Part shown: positions 1-12,811 of the stretch, one piece after another
Layout: every line of letters begins with the position of its first letter
How positions within the stretch are numbered: the stretch's first letter is position 1
Origin: Apricaphanius iberus
Lineage: Eukaryota; Chordata; Actinopteri; Cyprinodontiformes; Aphaniidae
Length of the DNA stretch: 64,000 nt
Direction: 5' to 3'
NCBI GenBank assembly: GCA_028564705.1
Contig: JAPXFQ010002924.1
Span: 835,001-899,000 of the forward strand
Program-made: the position numbers and the translations under genes
Notes under the pieces: generated by a model
Seen by the model: only the letters and a program-made list of their open reading frames with translations
Databases searched by the model: none
What the model was told of the DNA's origin: nothing

Positions 1-909
1 ATCTGGGTGTCTTTTTTAAAAACTCAAGTGCAAAACCAAAATAAGTCTATAAAGGGATTTTTTTTTTCATGACACTAAATATTTGTTGAAACAAATATGC
101 CGTATAATCTGAAGTTTTGTGAATTACATTTTTAAATCTTCTCTTTCAGATCAAGAATCTTGGAACATGTGTGTCATTGTTATTTTGACAATATTTTTGT
201 CAAATATTAATTTACATCATTACCTGCTGTAATCTTTAATTATATTTCCATAAATTAGCATTTTTGGATTGCAAGTTGTAATAATGAGACATATACTGTG
301 TTGTATATTAGATTTAGTAGTGTTTAGAAACTCTGACTGAACGAATCAGGTATATGGTCCAAGTTATCTTTATCTTATGAACTTATGCCCACAATCTCTG
401 TTTGGCTCAAAAGAGATTGACAACAAGGAATACTTTAGAGATATATTCAGATTGGGCAAATAAATACATAATTTTGATTATACCATTACCATATACTAAT
501 GGTATAATTATACCATTACTTTACACTTATATTTTATATACTTTAAACATCATTTTCCAAAATGATTTCTATAAATCCCATAAAAGTTTTAAGCAAAATT
601 TTCTACCACAGCGTTTATGGATGAGTAATTGTTTTATCTCACAAAAATATCTTCTTATTCAGATGTTAACAAGGCTGTATGGGTGGGGGCAGTGCAAAAT
701 CACTTTTCAGTATACACAGAATTCCAAATATCATTTTAGATATCTGTGTAGCTCCTTTTTTGCCACTTCTGCACAGGTGAGAAGATAATGTCAAGCCAAT
801 TATTTCAATGAGGAGTATGAGAATAGAACTACTCAACTGCTGATTATTCATGAGTTTAGAAAGCTCCATGTGTAAACGAATTAGCTGGCAAGGAAATTGT
901 GGATATGAA

Positions 910-913
<4 letters not shown>

Positions 914-1000
<87 letters not shown>
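914..1000. repeat. (TA)n-(GATA)n compound microsatellite
   Basis: About 19 TA units pass directly into about 12 GATA units. Confidence 0.97.
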
Positions 1001-1793
1001 TTCACTCCTGTATACCAGGTAACGTAAGATATTAGATTTAAACTACCTTCATACTCAGCTTTGGTTCAATCCATTAAACACATTCAGGATATATTGCACT
1101 GGTCTACATATGATGGTCATTTAATTATTCACATCATATGTCATTTTCAGTCCAGAGTGGGAACAGCTTGCTCCTGTTTCTGGTTTATTTGACGAAGCAG
1201 AACAGCTGTCAATAAGAAGAGCAAGGAGACGAAAGGCTAGACAGAGGCCTAATGGGGGGATGGTAGGAGACTAAACCCCCACCAGGGTCTCTGTAAAGAT
1301 AAATATTGATTGGGGACAGTTTTAATTACTTCCTTAAATTGAGCAATTTTGGTTTTCCCTGTTGGCTCTCTGTGAAAAATCTATGTAGGATTCCACATTG
1401 AAGGAAAGGGAGAGGGTAAGTGTTGGCATACCATAAATCACTTGAGATACATAATTCATGGGAAGCAAGTTAAAAGGACAAAACAAGATGCTTTTGGATC
1501 ACTGAAAACAGCCCTTTCACACAGGTAATATATTTTCTTTGCTTGTTGCGGCACACTAGTTTTTTCCCCCAACTTTTGTCATCCTCATCAGAAATGAGAA
1601 AATACGAACATGCCTCTTGTTGCCAGTCAAACGTTCAAAAATAAGTTATTTAAACAATGTTTTTGGCTAGGCGTAATATTTTCAAATCAAAATTATGTCA
1701 AGCTGTGACTCCTTGTCAAAAAGCATTCAGATATAATGACTCTTTTCTATTTAATTACTCTTGCATCATGTTATTTGCATGGTTGTGCTTGCC

Positions 1794-1848
1794 ACATACA
1801 TACATACATACATACATACATACATACATACATACATACATACATACA
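1794..1848. repeat. (CATA)n microsatellite
   Basis: About 14 perfect units. It produces a spurious His-Thr-Tyr-Ile peptide repeat in an overlapping frame. Confidence 0.97.
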
Positions 1849-2271
1849 AGAAGGAGTCACTACATAGAAAACTAATAATGCACTAGAAGACCACTGCATG
1901 ATCACAGACTACCTTAAACGGATATTACAAATAAAACAATTATAGGTCCTATATCATGCAAAATCAATTTCTTTGAGCTTTCAACCATGTTGTAGAGCAA
2001 TTGTCTCATAAAAAGCCAGTCAGAGTGGTTTTGGGCTTAATTAATGCATTTCTCAGTGATCCTCCTGAATCCTGCACTCTGAGCAGCTGTACCGCCCTTT
2101 TCTGGAATACACTGTGACGTCTTTTATGTAATGCTGTCAAACTAGGAAGTGCCCGACCTGTCCGCACCACCCCTGCAGATTAAACACATCTCGCAGCTCG
2201 CACCACTGTTGTAGTATTTGACTTTCTAAAATGTTGGTGAAAATGCCAGTTCAGCTGCGAAAAAATACAGG

Positions 2272-2499
2272 ACTTTATTTACTATTCCTAAAGACCAGCC
2301 AAATCTCCAGAAATTCCCGGAATTTCTCTCCGGAATCCTGCATTTAACCAACGACAACATGTTTGCATGTAACCGTCAATCCACCGATATCCGCTTTACG
2401 AACCTTGGCCAGACCCAAAGCGGACTGCCGGATAGATTATCTCTTGCAATTGGATCAATTCCAAAAAAAAGATGCCTGATGAAGTGGCCAAAGCAGTAA
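2272..2499 (+). pseudogene. Decayed THAP-domain-like reading frame
   Basis: This 76-codon open frame has no ATG at its start. It begins TLFTIPKDQP and later reads FTNLGQTQSG, then LPDRLSLAIGSIPKK. The run F-T-N-x-GQ-x-x-(A/S)G, RL-x-L, G-(S/A)-(I/V)-P resembles the C-terminal half of THAP zinc-finger domains, found in P-element-type transposases and cellular THAP proteins. The paired cysteines and histidine are not all present and no downstream coding is evident, so I read it as a relic. Resemblance is by eye only. Confidence 0.3.
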
Positions 2500-3401
2500 G
2501 TAGATGGTACCTACATGCTAATGCTAATGTATGTTAGCCATTTATGAAGGTGCATATGTGAACTTATAATGCTACTTATGCATTCAGGTGCAACATACGC
2601 GGGCCGCGCTGCAAACAGTACCCACGACTTATAAAATATCAACCCGGTTCTCAACGTCATTCTCAAAAGCAAGAACGTTTTAAAATACAAACGGGGCTGG
2701 AAACATCCACAGGCTTCAGCACAGCTTTGTGGACCGGTATTTACACAAAAAAAATAAATCAAAGCTCTGAGCCATTAATATAATAAAGTTTCATAAAATG
2801 TTAAAAGTATAAAGAGCATCAGAATGAACCTTTAATCTGAATTACTGAAATATTTTAAAAAGTGTTGCTATAATGTGGCTTATAACATTACTTGTGTCCC
2901 ATGCTGCGTTGTTGCAGTCAGACCGAGGCTCAAGGCTATGTCATTTAGTGTGCGGCACTCACGGGGGGAGAAAGGATTATAGTGAAACCGAGCGTCTTAC
3001 TCCCGGGTCAAAGAATAACTCCAGGTTATTAGTTATATTTCAGGGAAAATTAATTCTATATAATGCCAACTGTGACATTGTATCATATATGTGCCTATCC
3101 CAGAAGTTGAAAGTTGTAAAATAGCATGATATAGGATCTTTACAAAGTAATGCATGTAGACTTCACCCAAAAACTTCAACTAAGGATCTACTCACGTATA
3201 GACATAGGGCAATGGTCTAACAAAGTCTATGTATGGATTTCTGTGTGATCAACCATCTAATACAGACCTGGAAGTGATAGGACCTGACTGTAAAGGACCT
3301 TATTTGTTTCTGACAATTAGCTTTAAAAAGAGACATTAAGTTTGTTGTTTTTTGCTCCGAATTTATATTTAGTTAACTTTTGCTGTGTTCCTGCAAATAA
3401 T

Positions 3402-3727
3402 AATAGTAATGGATTGCATTTATATACCGCTTTTTGAGACCTCAAACACCTCCTTAATTCATTATTCATTCACTCTCACATTCACACACTGGTGGAATAA
3501 AGCTACATTTGTAGCCACAGCTGCCCTGGAGCAGACTGACAGAAGTGAGGCTGCCATATCAGGCCATTGGCCCATCTGGCAAACACCAGTAGGCAAAGTA
3601 GGGGAAGTGTGTTGCTCAAGGACACAACGGAATGTAGGATGCAGAATCAGGAATCGAACCCACAATTTCTGGGTTGCAGTCCACTCTACCACAGCCTACT
3701 GTGTGCTCTACTGAGCCAAAGCCGCCC
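3402..3727 (-). mobile_element. tRNA-headed SINE-like repeat (minus strand)
   Basis: On the minus strand GGCGGCTTTGGCTCAGTAGA begins the element; the A-box-like part is near 3709-3718 and the B-box GGTTCGATTC at 3651-3660. It ends in GCGGTATATAAATGCAATCC. Same design as the copy at 26022, with a longer, diverged middle. Confidence 0.68.
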
Positions 3728-4171
3728 AAATGGGTCAAAAGTTGGCCAGTTGTGTTTTATTTTAAGATTTTCATATCTGTGAAAGTGAATTAAGCAATAT
3801 TTCATTTTCTTGTGGCCATCAAATAATGTTTTACTACACTACCACTGCGATTTTGATTCTATTTTTCTTTCATTACCCTTGTCGGAACACCTTCAAGATG
3901 TCATGCTTAATGGTTTCCATCACAAAACGATAATTGTAATAAGCTGAAAATATTCCCTTTCCATGTAAGAGACACAGGAAAAAGGAACATATGTTTAAAC
4001 AATTTTACATCCCTTTAGTCTGTTTCCAGTCCTGCCGAGCCACCATCCCTATATATCACAAAGGACCACAATCTTAAAAAAAAAAAAAAGACCTGGACTA
4101 TCTCTTAAAGCACCACAACCTTGTGATAAACACTTGAGGATACTGAAATGTATCACCAGAAATATTTTTAT

Positions 4172-4205
4172 AAACATAATTAGTTGATAAACATAATTAG
4201 TTGAT
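4172..4205. repeat. 17-bp perfect tandem duplication
   Basis: AAACATAATTAGTTGAT occurs twice back to back. Confidence 0.95.
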
Positions 4206-5632
4206 TTGTCAAAATTGAAAATCTTTCAAATTTGAACATCTCTCATGAGAAAATTGTTTCTTTTTTTCTTGCCCATATATCACCCATTAATTGGACAAGA
4301 AATTATGATCATATGGTAAATTACATTTATGACTTAGGGATACACATGGTTAGTTATCTGCATTTTAGTTCCACTTCACTTCTGTTGCAACTTTCCAACC
4401 AAATTAAATGTAAATATGTGTAAGTTATTGTGAAACATCTTTCAAGTTTGGCATTTTGCTTGAAAATCACAGTTATATGACAAGACAACTTACAATAATT
4501 TGTACACTTATTTAAAATAGAGATATCTCAGGTATTAGATTGAAGTCTCTAAATGATTGCTGTCAGAGTTCCTGACTGAACTGATCTCCTTATGATTGTT
4601 GTTGGAGGATCATCTGTGGTTTAGCATCTGTGGTTCATCATAAAGTGCAGGCATATGTTGACCTATTATAGAGTTTGCAGAACTCTGTAATAGGCATAGT
4701 ACATGATTTTTGCTCAAAACAAATCTTTTTTTCTTTGTTGTGAGTTTAATTGATCTTTTTTTTTTTTTTACCCTTTACAATTATTTTTACAGCGAAAGAG
4801 AGATTGTGCTGGCTGCTGAAGCTCTTGGTCTGACAATCTGTATGCCAGATGCTCTTAAAAATGAAACTTTGAATTTCTTATCAATAGAAGCTTATTGCCC
4901 TTAAGTTAGGAGAGGCAATGTGTTGTTGGAGCCATGCAGCAGCTTGTAAAAGTCATCATCCGTTCCTATAGTACTTCTTTAAATAATTCACTTAGCTTCT
5001 CTTCAACAGCACAGATGCTTCACAGCCTACTGCTGCTCATTTGCCACAAATTTCAACAACTAGATCCATTCCCCTGCCTGAGAGATATTACCAAACCCAT
5101 TTGTCACTGGAATTAAACGTTTGAGGTTTGTGAAAAAGGCATCATGTTGTTGGATTGTAAGGACCCTTACACTGACCTGTGCACAGAAGCATATAGGAGG
5201 AAGTATTCTTACACTCTGTTCATCAGATATTCCAGCAACAATTGGGTTGGAGAAGCAAAGGTAGCACTGGCTGGAGCACTGACCTTAATCTAAAGGGTTA
5301 GGCTTTTTTTCGGAAGAGGTGAGTCCGGTCAACTGTGCTTTATCACATTGTTGTCTACTCACAACATGATGCTAGCTGGGGATAGTTTACAGACTGAAGC
5401 ATTAAATTGAGATACTCTAAATCCACCATTTCAGTAGCTTAGAAGTGTTTCGAGACTGTTGGGGCTTGTTCAGCTACCCTTGACCCATTTTTCCATTACA
5501 ATATATTATTTACACTGCATTAAAATACACCTGTTCCTCATTACAGCCATCAATATGTATTGTAATACACAAGTACAATTATGTAAATATTTCAGGGAAA
5601 ATAAATGTTTGATCGGGGGAGTTAATTTTTTT

Positions 5633-6461
5633 TCATTCTGGACTATATTTACTCACCCAGACACGTTTGGAGCCACTTGAAGTCCTGTGGGAGATGTTTA
5701 GAGCTATTCCTATTAGCCTGCATCCATATAATGAGAGTTGTTGGGGCACACCACGTTCAACTTCTGAACAAGGCACTATCTGCAACAAAACTCCTTCATT
5801 TCACCAATGTTTTGTCGTGAATCTCTAGCACTATTACCCTGTAAGTTCGGACTGTCTCTGAGGTGCCGTGTTTTTGTTTTCTAGGGTGTTTTACAGGCTT
5901 TTAATTCAACCGATTCCAACTTACACTAACATGCGAATTCAACGACATTGCAGCCATTCGCCATTGCAGTTGTCTCCTCAGCAGGACTGAAAGTGAGCCT
6001 GTGGAAGCTGAACTTAGTCCACTTGGTAATTTTCTTTGTGTAATTTGAAAATACGCAAATGCGAACCATGTTGATGTTTGCAGGAGCAAGTTCTGTCTAA
6101 GTGACCACTGTTTTAGAGAGCAGAGTGATAGACCTTTAAAAAACTACTGCACGACAGTGACGTAATTGAAATCACTCATTATTATAGTTGGATTAAGAGC
6201 CTCTAAAGACAGCCTGGAAGACAGCAACAAAGGACCTCCGAGACGCTTTGTAGTCACAGGGGAAGAGCTCTAGCTATTCACAACAAAATATTGGTGAAAT
6301 GAAAGAGTTTTGTGTCAGATAATGCCTTATTTAGAGGCTGCACTTTGGTTGCCCCATTAACTCCCATTATACGGATATTTGTTGATCGCGAGTGGATACA
6401 AACATCTCTCGAAGGAATCAAAGTGGCTCCAAACTTGTCTGGGTGAGTAAATGAATGTAAT
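5633..6461. mobile_element. Foldback-like element with ~200-bp imperfect inverted arms
   Basis: The left arm (about 5633-5870) and right arm (about 6230-6461) are inverted relatives. TTTACTCACCCAGACACGTT at left pairs with AACTTGTCTGGGTGAGTAAA at right, and CTTCATTTCACCAATGTTTT pairs with AAATATTGGTGAAATGAAAG. The arms are diverged, with a ~360-bp spacer. I recognise no coding. Two opposite copies of one repeat could also explain it. Confidence 0.6.
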
Positions 6462-7885
6462 ACATGCTGTAAATAAGGTCATGTTTGAAAAAAATTGAAC
6501 TTCGTCTTTAACAATGGTTTTTTGTTGTGTGTGTTTCATGCTATATACTGTAGAGGGAATTTCACACGGTAATTAACGTGAGAAGAACACACATAGTTGA
6601 TCAAAAGTGTTTATTTGTTCTTAAAACAATTAATAAGTAATATTTTGTAATTGTAATAAATGTATAGGCCAGGACATGGCTCTAATTTAACTTCTATGTA
6701 TTAAATGTAATTTCTTAACAGGTAGTGCTTTAACAAATCTCTAAAATTATTTTTGTGGTGCGGAATGCTAACCTTTTTTATCCATCTCAGTGTTTTCAGG
6801 CTAAAAGAGTCCTGGGGGGGAGCGGGTTAACAACTTATAAAGCAGTGGCGTCTCCAGACTGTTTTTTTTTTCAAGGCTGGCACAGGAGGGACACCTAGTT
6901 CTGCTTGGGTGGTACCTGTAAATCAAGGATCCACCATAAGAAAAAAGAAAAAGAAATGTATGTCCTGCGCCTTCTTTCTCATAAAGGTTTTAAAATAACA
7001 TCAACTTTTTTTTCCTCTTGTAAAAAAATTACTGAAACAAAATGTATTTTAAAGCATTGATCTACAACATCAGGCAACTTGCAACAGTCAGCACAAAGCA
7101 CAAATGTAATATGTCAAATTACCTCTTTAATAATGTCAAAACTGTAACATTCATAAGCTTTCATATGAAAAAAGAAGCTTATGACCTCATTCAGAACACC
7201 ACAGGGGTTGTGCACCTGGGGTCACCCCTAGACAAGCCACTGTTATAAAGGTTCCAGAAGAGTAAATTTCATGTTTGAGAAGAGTGGGAAGTTAACTTTG
7301 CATTTCGATATTCAGTCCACCTCTAGAAACTTAAGTGTGTTTATAAATATATTTTTCATTGTTGGATGGTATTTGTAAAGAGTATGTGAATATTTTTTTA
7401 GAGTGTAAATGTTTAATGGCACATATACTGTAGTGTCTTGTTACCCCTGTTTTGGTAGGTCAGTTAAATTGAGTGGGTAGTGGATTGTAAAAGGTTGTAT
7501 GTCAAAATGATTGTGTACTGCTGCTGTGATCTCATATAGCCTGCTGAATGTTTTTGTTTTATTTGTTGTATGTCTTATCACCTATTCAATATTGGAAATA
7601 AACATCTGGTTGTTGTGCACCATATCTCTGCGACCTGTTTAATCCTCTTTCTAAAATACCTCAATTATTTTCCTTGTTTAATATTGATTTTTTTTAAGAG
7701 TTTCGCTTACCCATAAGCCATAATCATAAAGTAAAAGAATAAAATATTTTAAATGTGAAATTATTAATCAGTTTTAAATTAATGTCTGTGTGTAATAAAT
7801 CTATTTTAGGGGGAGTTGGGGAGGGGGATATAATTGAGATCATGCTTCTAATTCTGTGGAAGAGGGATTGGAATGTGGTTTATGT

Positions 7886-7960
7886 GTTGTAATTTTAATC
7901 TGTAAAGCACTTTGAGATGCACTTTTGTATGAAAAGCAGTTTATAAATGCAGTTTTATCT
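7886..7960 (+). mobile_element. L2-like LINE 3' tail
   Basis: CTGTAAAGCACTTTGAGATG, then TTTGTATGAAAAGCAGTTTA and TAAATGCAG, match the short conserved 3' tail of L2-type fish LINEs. Nothing coding precedes it. Confidence 0.45.
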
Positions 7961-8001
7961 GATGGTATTCAATTACATAAGTCTAAAATGAATTTATCCT
8001 C

Positions 8002-8540
8002 CTGTCCATCTATCCATCCATCCATCCATCCATCCATCCATCCATCTTCTTAATCCTGGATTGGGTTTCTGGGAGAAAAGCCCTAAAGAAAAGACCCAGA
8101 CTTTCCTCTCCTCAGCCACTTTGGCCAGTTCCTCTAGGGGATTCTTAAGATTGTCCCAGGCCAGCAAAGAAAATCAGTCCCTCCGGCATGTCCTGGGTCT
8201 TCTCCTGGTACTCTTCTCTGTACAATGTGTCCAAAACACCTCACCTGGGAGTTATCCAGGAGACTTTCTGACCAAATGGCCAAGCCACCTCAAATGGCTC
8301 CTCTCGATGTGTAGGAACTGCGGCTCTGCTCTGAGCCGCTCCCAGATGTCTGAGCTTCTCACCCTTTCTCCAAGGGAAAGCACTGACACCCTGCAGAGAA
8401 AACTAATTTTGCCTGCTTAAACCATGATCTTTTCTTTTGGTCACTACTCAGAGCTGTTTACTATAGAAGAGAGGAGAGTAGATTGACCACTAAATTGAGA
8501 GCCTTGCCTTTGGGCACAGCTCTCTCTTCACCATGACTAA
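8002..8540 (-). mobile_element. Truncated non-LTR retrotransposon, 3' end
   Basis: On the minus strand the broken frame reads SLGERVRSSDIWERLR, then HIERSHLRWLGHLVRKSPG, then RRRPRTCRRD, then LLAWDNLKNPLEELAKVAEE. This is the C-terminal part of a widespread fish LINE ORF (HIERSQLRWFGHLVRMPPGR...). It contains in-frame stops. The (GGAT)n at 8012-8046 is the element's own tail on this strand. Confidence 0.78.
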
Positions 8541-11500
8541 AATGAATTAACCTTTGAAGGTTTTTTTCTAATTACTAAAATGAACTTATATCACAGATAA
8601 CTGAAAACTAAAGAATAATTATCTATAGAGCGATAAATAACACATTTTACTACTATTTGTTAAATAAAGGAAAAAAAGGAAATTGTTTGTAATGTGCATT
8701 TTTCCTTCTGTATTGTTGTGCCATTGTACATCAGGGTATTTTTATTTTGTTATTAATTTGGAAAAGTGTTGTGTAGGTTAGCTTTTATCCAAAGTAAATA
8801 TTTTACAAGAATCTGCAAATTATAAGCTTTTTTCTTCAATAGGCAAAAATAAATTATATTTCAAAATGCTTATTATAAAATCAGTAATATTGGTGGATGC
8901 CAAAAAGTAATAATTCACTGTGTCTTTTGACGCCATCTAATTGTACCATTTATTCCTTTGATGAAAAACAAAAACATCAGCAATTTTAGCAAGGAAATCC
9001 TGACTTTGACAGAGAAAAAAAATCGTAATATTTTTAATCAAAAGTAAGCTGCAGTAGAACAAAAAGCGACACAGGTAGAAAAAGATTAATCCCGTTGGGG
9101 TGAATTATCCTATTAATTCCCTCAGAGTCTCTTGCAAAACTATATTTAAATGGGTAGTTCCACCTGTGTGGCTTTGTAGAAAAACAGGTACATCTCATTT
9201 AATTTGAATACCGTCTGAGATAGTTGTTCCTTCCACCCAACTTTCCAATCAACAGATTTTTTCATAATTCTGTAGGCCATTTTATTGGCCATAACATTCC
9301 GTTTATAACTGGTCCTTGATAATTATTTTATTTTATGATAAATACAATCAATGAAGAGAAATACAGACTAAAATTACATTACTATGTATATAATGGTTAT
9401 GTATGATATTTGAACTTTATATCTTCAAATTAATGATGGAAAAAAATGTCCTGCTTTGCTACCATCAGTTATTGAAATGCATGTGTATACAGTAGTACAG
9501 GAAATGATTGAGCACTAGAGAATAACTATCTGCAGTGTAGTTATTAATACCTTCCCTGAATTCTGCAAATAACAGGAGTAATATAGTATTTGATAATGCA
9601 TATTTTTCTTTTATGTGTAGTATGCTAAATTAAGGGAATTTTATAACGATAGTTATGAAGGAAGATCAGCATATATTCTTCTAATCAAAGGTGTAAACAC
9701 TCTCTCAACACGCCAGGTTTAAAGTTTGCTCAAACAAAATTAATAAAATTTCAAGGAAGCGCTTTTACTAAAATCCTTAAATTATATTTATAGAGAGAGT
9801 CCCAGGTGTGATTGTATTCCTCTCACTTCTTATGCATCAGACTGACAGGCCTATTCTGGAGAGAGGTGTGAAGGGGGTGAGTAGACAAGCCCCTCTCTCT
9901 GAGTGCTAATGGATGATTGGAGGCAGGATAGGAGGCTTCAGTTCTCTCTTTCATCCTGGCCTGCTTTTGACCCAGAGAGACAGTCGTAATCGGTCCGGCA
10001 GAGGGGGTAATCATCCCCACGTGCAGACTCTGATAAGTTGGAACACCTTCTCTCAGCTCAGGGAGGGAGCTCCCGCAGCCTCCCTGGTTATCGCTGTCCC
10101 CGGCACCCCTTCAAGAGCCTGCGTTGTCTCCTCTTCCAGGCTCAAAGGCTCCATCAACAGCCGTCTCTGCTCTGCTTTCATCTGACAGAGCACATAAGCC
10201 GGTAAAAGGGAGGAAAAAAATGAACTGGTTTCTATCTCTCAAATTGTGATCTTATGAATTCGATTTGGTCACTTTTAAAATGTAACTGCACAATTTGTTT
10301 TTTTTTTTCTCCCCCTGTTTCCCTTTCTCAGTTAATATCTGTGGAGATAAATTGGTTCGATTGACAGGCTCATTTTTCTTGTTGTGTGCTTCTGTATTTG
10401 TGATAAGGCTGCTAAGCGTGGTCACCTGAAGCGGCAGAAAAAAGTTCTCTGAGGCTTGAGAGCTGTTACCGAACACCTTTCATGTTGGGTGAACGAAAGA
10501 TTTTTCAGCCTATTTTGTTGAGGAAAATCCCCCCCTCTATGTTTTGGTTGATTACATTTTGTTACGCTTTTCCTCCTGTTTTTCAGAGAACTTCTTAAGC
10601 CTGTGAGATTACTGTTTAATAGGGATGATATTGTGCTGGCTTTATTGGCTATTTGCAGCTGCGCCGTCGGTTCATTTAATAGCCCCTCTGGTTGTTAAAG
10701 GGATTACACAGCTGCCACACTCTGGAGTGTACAGTGGGTCTCTGCTGACAAACAAAAAAAGACCATTGCTCAAAATAATGCAGAAAGAAAAACACTTTTC
10801 TGTGTTTTTTAAGCAATGACTTGCAAGGTTTGTCTGCCACGTTCAAATTACCTGTTCAAACCTTTGTGATGTGGCTCTGATGATTTCCTATTCCATATCA
10901 AAGTGACCTTTAGAAGGCCATAGGCACTACCCAACATTGATTGAATAAATTGATCGCCATACATTCAGAGGATATTAATTAGACATGGAAAACAAGTGAA
11001 TGAACACAAATTGCCTTAAGTTTAAAGGCAGCAAACACTGAGGGAGATTTGAGAAAACAAAGGAAAGCATTAACAGCTGAAGTCTGCCAATCCATTTTGT
11101 TTACCTGAAAAAAATCCCAGAGGAGTTTCAAAGTTGTTGAAAGACTATTACAGCGCCATGCTGAAGTATTCATACCAACATGCAAATTTTCGATTGCCTA
11201 CTCAAAACTACAACTACCAAAAGCTTATGACAAGATATTTTTTTAATAGTTTTATTGTAGTCTTTTTGGGACTCTGATGTGAAAGATTACCTTGTTCTGA
11301 CTCTTCTCAACAAGCATTGGGTGCTGCCATGGGTCCTTCTCATGTCTTAAAGCACTCATGAGCTGTCTAGGCCCTATGGTGCCGTCCTTCACCGCTTTAT
11401 TAAGAGCTGTTCATCCCCGCTTTTAAGATTGACAAATAACCAGACAAGTGAAAAGCTAGTGGTGGCTAGGTTGTTCATGTTGTTAGATCCTAAACGGGCC

Positions 11501-11719
11501 ATAAAGTTGAAAATGAACACTCTATAGAAATAAATAAATGAATAACTTAGTGATAGTGCTTCATATTTAAAAGATAATCCAGTCAATTAAGGGTTTTATA
11601 AGTAATTGTTCTCAAATGATAGCAGCTGAATCAGTGAAAAGAAATATGTGTAAATAGTCACAACAGTCTTACTCAGTTTGGCCCTATACGCATCATTTGT
11701 TGGTTAGCTACATTGTTTC

Positions 11720-12418
11720 ATATACAAGCCGCACCGGATTATTAAACGCAGGCGGTTTAACATTTAATTACTGTAAGGGTTCATGCAGAGGGGATTGTCG
11801 GGAAAGTGATTGGTGTTTGGAGAAGCTTCGATTTTATTAACATTTCAACAGGGTGGAAACACCTCGGCCGTCCTCTCTCAGCCAATCTTCAAGAAAGATT
11901 TCAAGTTTGGGCCATATGGTTTATGCTTTTATTACCTCTGAAAGCGTTGTTCCTCTTATTCCATTGGGACTGTTCTTCATGTTGGCGTTGCCAACGTCTC
12001 ACCATTGATTTATTAATGCTGAGGGTACGTGAAGCTGCTGTATTTCCTACTTTAAAAGCTAGATCCACTCCCTTTAACTTAAAAGCGGCATCATATCTAT
12101 TTCTTTGTTTGTTTTCCATAATGACGGTTTGTGCATGGATATGTGTTTTTTGCAAACTGTATCACTTGTGTATTGTCTGTCTGTTCCACTTTTGCTTTCA
12201 TTGTTTGAGCAAACTGCCTCTCTCACTTTTCTTTCTCCAGCAGACCGCCTCTTAAAGGCACAGTATCCCTTAACGGTGAAGGACATAACCTGTAAAATCC
12301 ATAGAACAAGAAGATCCTCTAGTAGCCATTCAAATCCATAAATAAGGCGCACCTTGATAGGCGGCAGGGTTCAAATAATGGGGAAAAAGTAGCGGCTTTT
12401 AGTCAGGAAAATACGGTA
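11720..12418 (-). mobile_element. Internally deleted pogo/Tigger-like DNA transposon
   Basis: A minus-strand frame (12155-11904) reads YDAAFKLKGVDLAFKVGNTA followed by KSMVRRWQRQHEEQ and NNAFRGNKS. This is the N-terminal helix-turn-helix DNA-binding domain of pogo/Tigger-type transposases (YDAAFKLKVV...VRRWRKQ...KAFRG). No DDE catalytic domain follows. Characteristic non-coding ends flank it: AAGCCGCACCGGATTATTAA (11726-11745) and AAGGCGCACC with TAGCGGCTTTT and AATACGGTA (12344-12418). Edges are approximate. Confidence 0.62.
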
Positions 12419-12560
12419 GTTGAACTATCCTCAAAACTAACCTAAGTTTCAAACCACAAAGTTAAGTAGCAGCAGCTAAATCTTCTAGCCTACGGAGCTC
12501 GCCATGAGCCTCCCCACTTGTTGGTAGGTGGAGTTAGCGCTCAATCCAAACGGATAATGA

Positions 12561-12811
12561 CTGCAGTTCAAACGAGATGACCCACTGAATTTCGGCATAT
12601 TACTGAGCAGAGGAAAATAATCAAATGTTTACCTCTGTAGCAAAGAGGGAAGAGCACAGCGCTTGCCCGGTGTAGCTCTGGAGGCTGCATCATCTTGATA
12701 CAGGCTCATTGTGAGCCCGGTAATGGCCCAATCGAGTCGGGGTCCAATGTTTATTGGAAATGCAGCTTTAACTGGGTGGTAAACTCCATCTAAGGCTAAA
12801 TACCGGCATGA
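12561..12811 (+). pseudogene. 28S rRNA 5'-end fragment (pseudogene)
   Basis: This matches the start of large-subunit rRNA. GACCCACTGAATTTCGGCAT corresponds to GACCCGCTGAATTTAAGCAT. A run beginning GTGGTAAACTCCATCTAAGG and continuing CTAAATACCGGCA (about 12775-12808) is essentially identical to the conserved 28S core. Between these, GGGAAGAGCACAGCGC and GAGTCGGGGTC align to 28S with many substitutions and short deletions. Only the first ~250-350 nt of 28S are represented, and no 5.8S, ITS or further 28S flanks it. It is therefore a dispersed, diverged fragment and not a functional rDNA unit. Confidence 0.87.

Larger units (their letters stand above)
1..2271. other. Non-coding, AT-rich; no gene seen
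   Basis: Apart from the two microsatellites I see only short chance frames. From about 2040 to 2270 the composition becomes more mixed, approaching the THAP-like relic. Confidence 0.6.
2500..5632. other. Non-coding; SINE-like repeat, otherwise nothing recognised
   Basis: About 2590-3010 is GC-richer than its surroundings and could be more of the THAP-like relic, but no domain is readable. From 3728 on it is AT-rich with only short frames. Confidence 0.5.
6462..11719. other. Non-coding; LINE pieces and possible regulatory blocks
   Basis: Outside the LINE pieces at 7.9-8.5 kb I find no gene. At 9185-9215 ACAGGTACATCTCATTTAAT resembles a mariner-type end (ACAGGTGCATCTCAATAAAT). Blocks at about 9830-10190, 10590-10760 and 10960-11190 are non-repetitive, with balanced composition, and are possible conserved elements. 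This is unproven. Confidence 0.4.

Noticed and set aside
11806..12255. 149-codon plus-strand frame
   Set aside because: It is antisense to the pogo-like HTH frame, has no recognisable domain and is a Leu/Phe/Cys-rich shadow.
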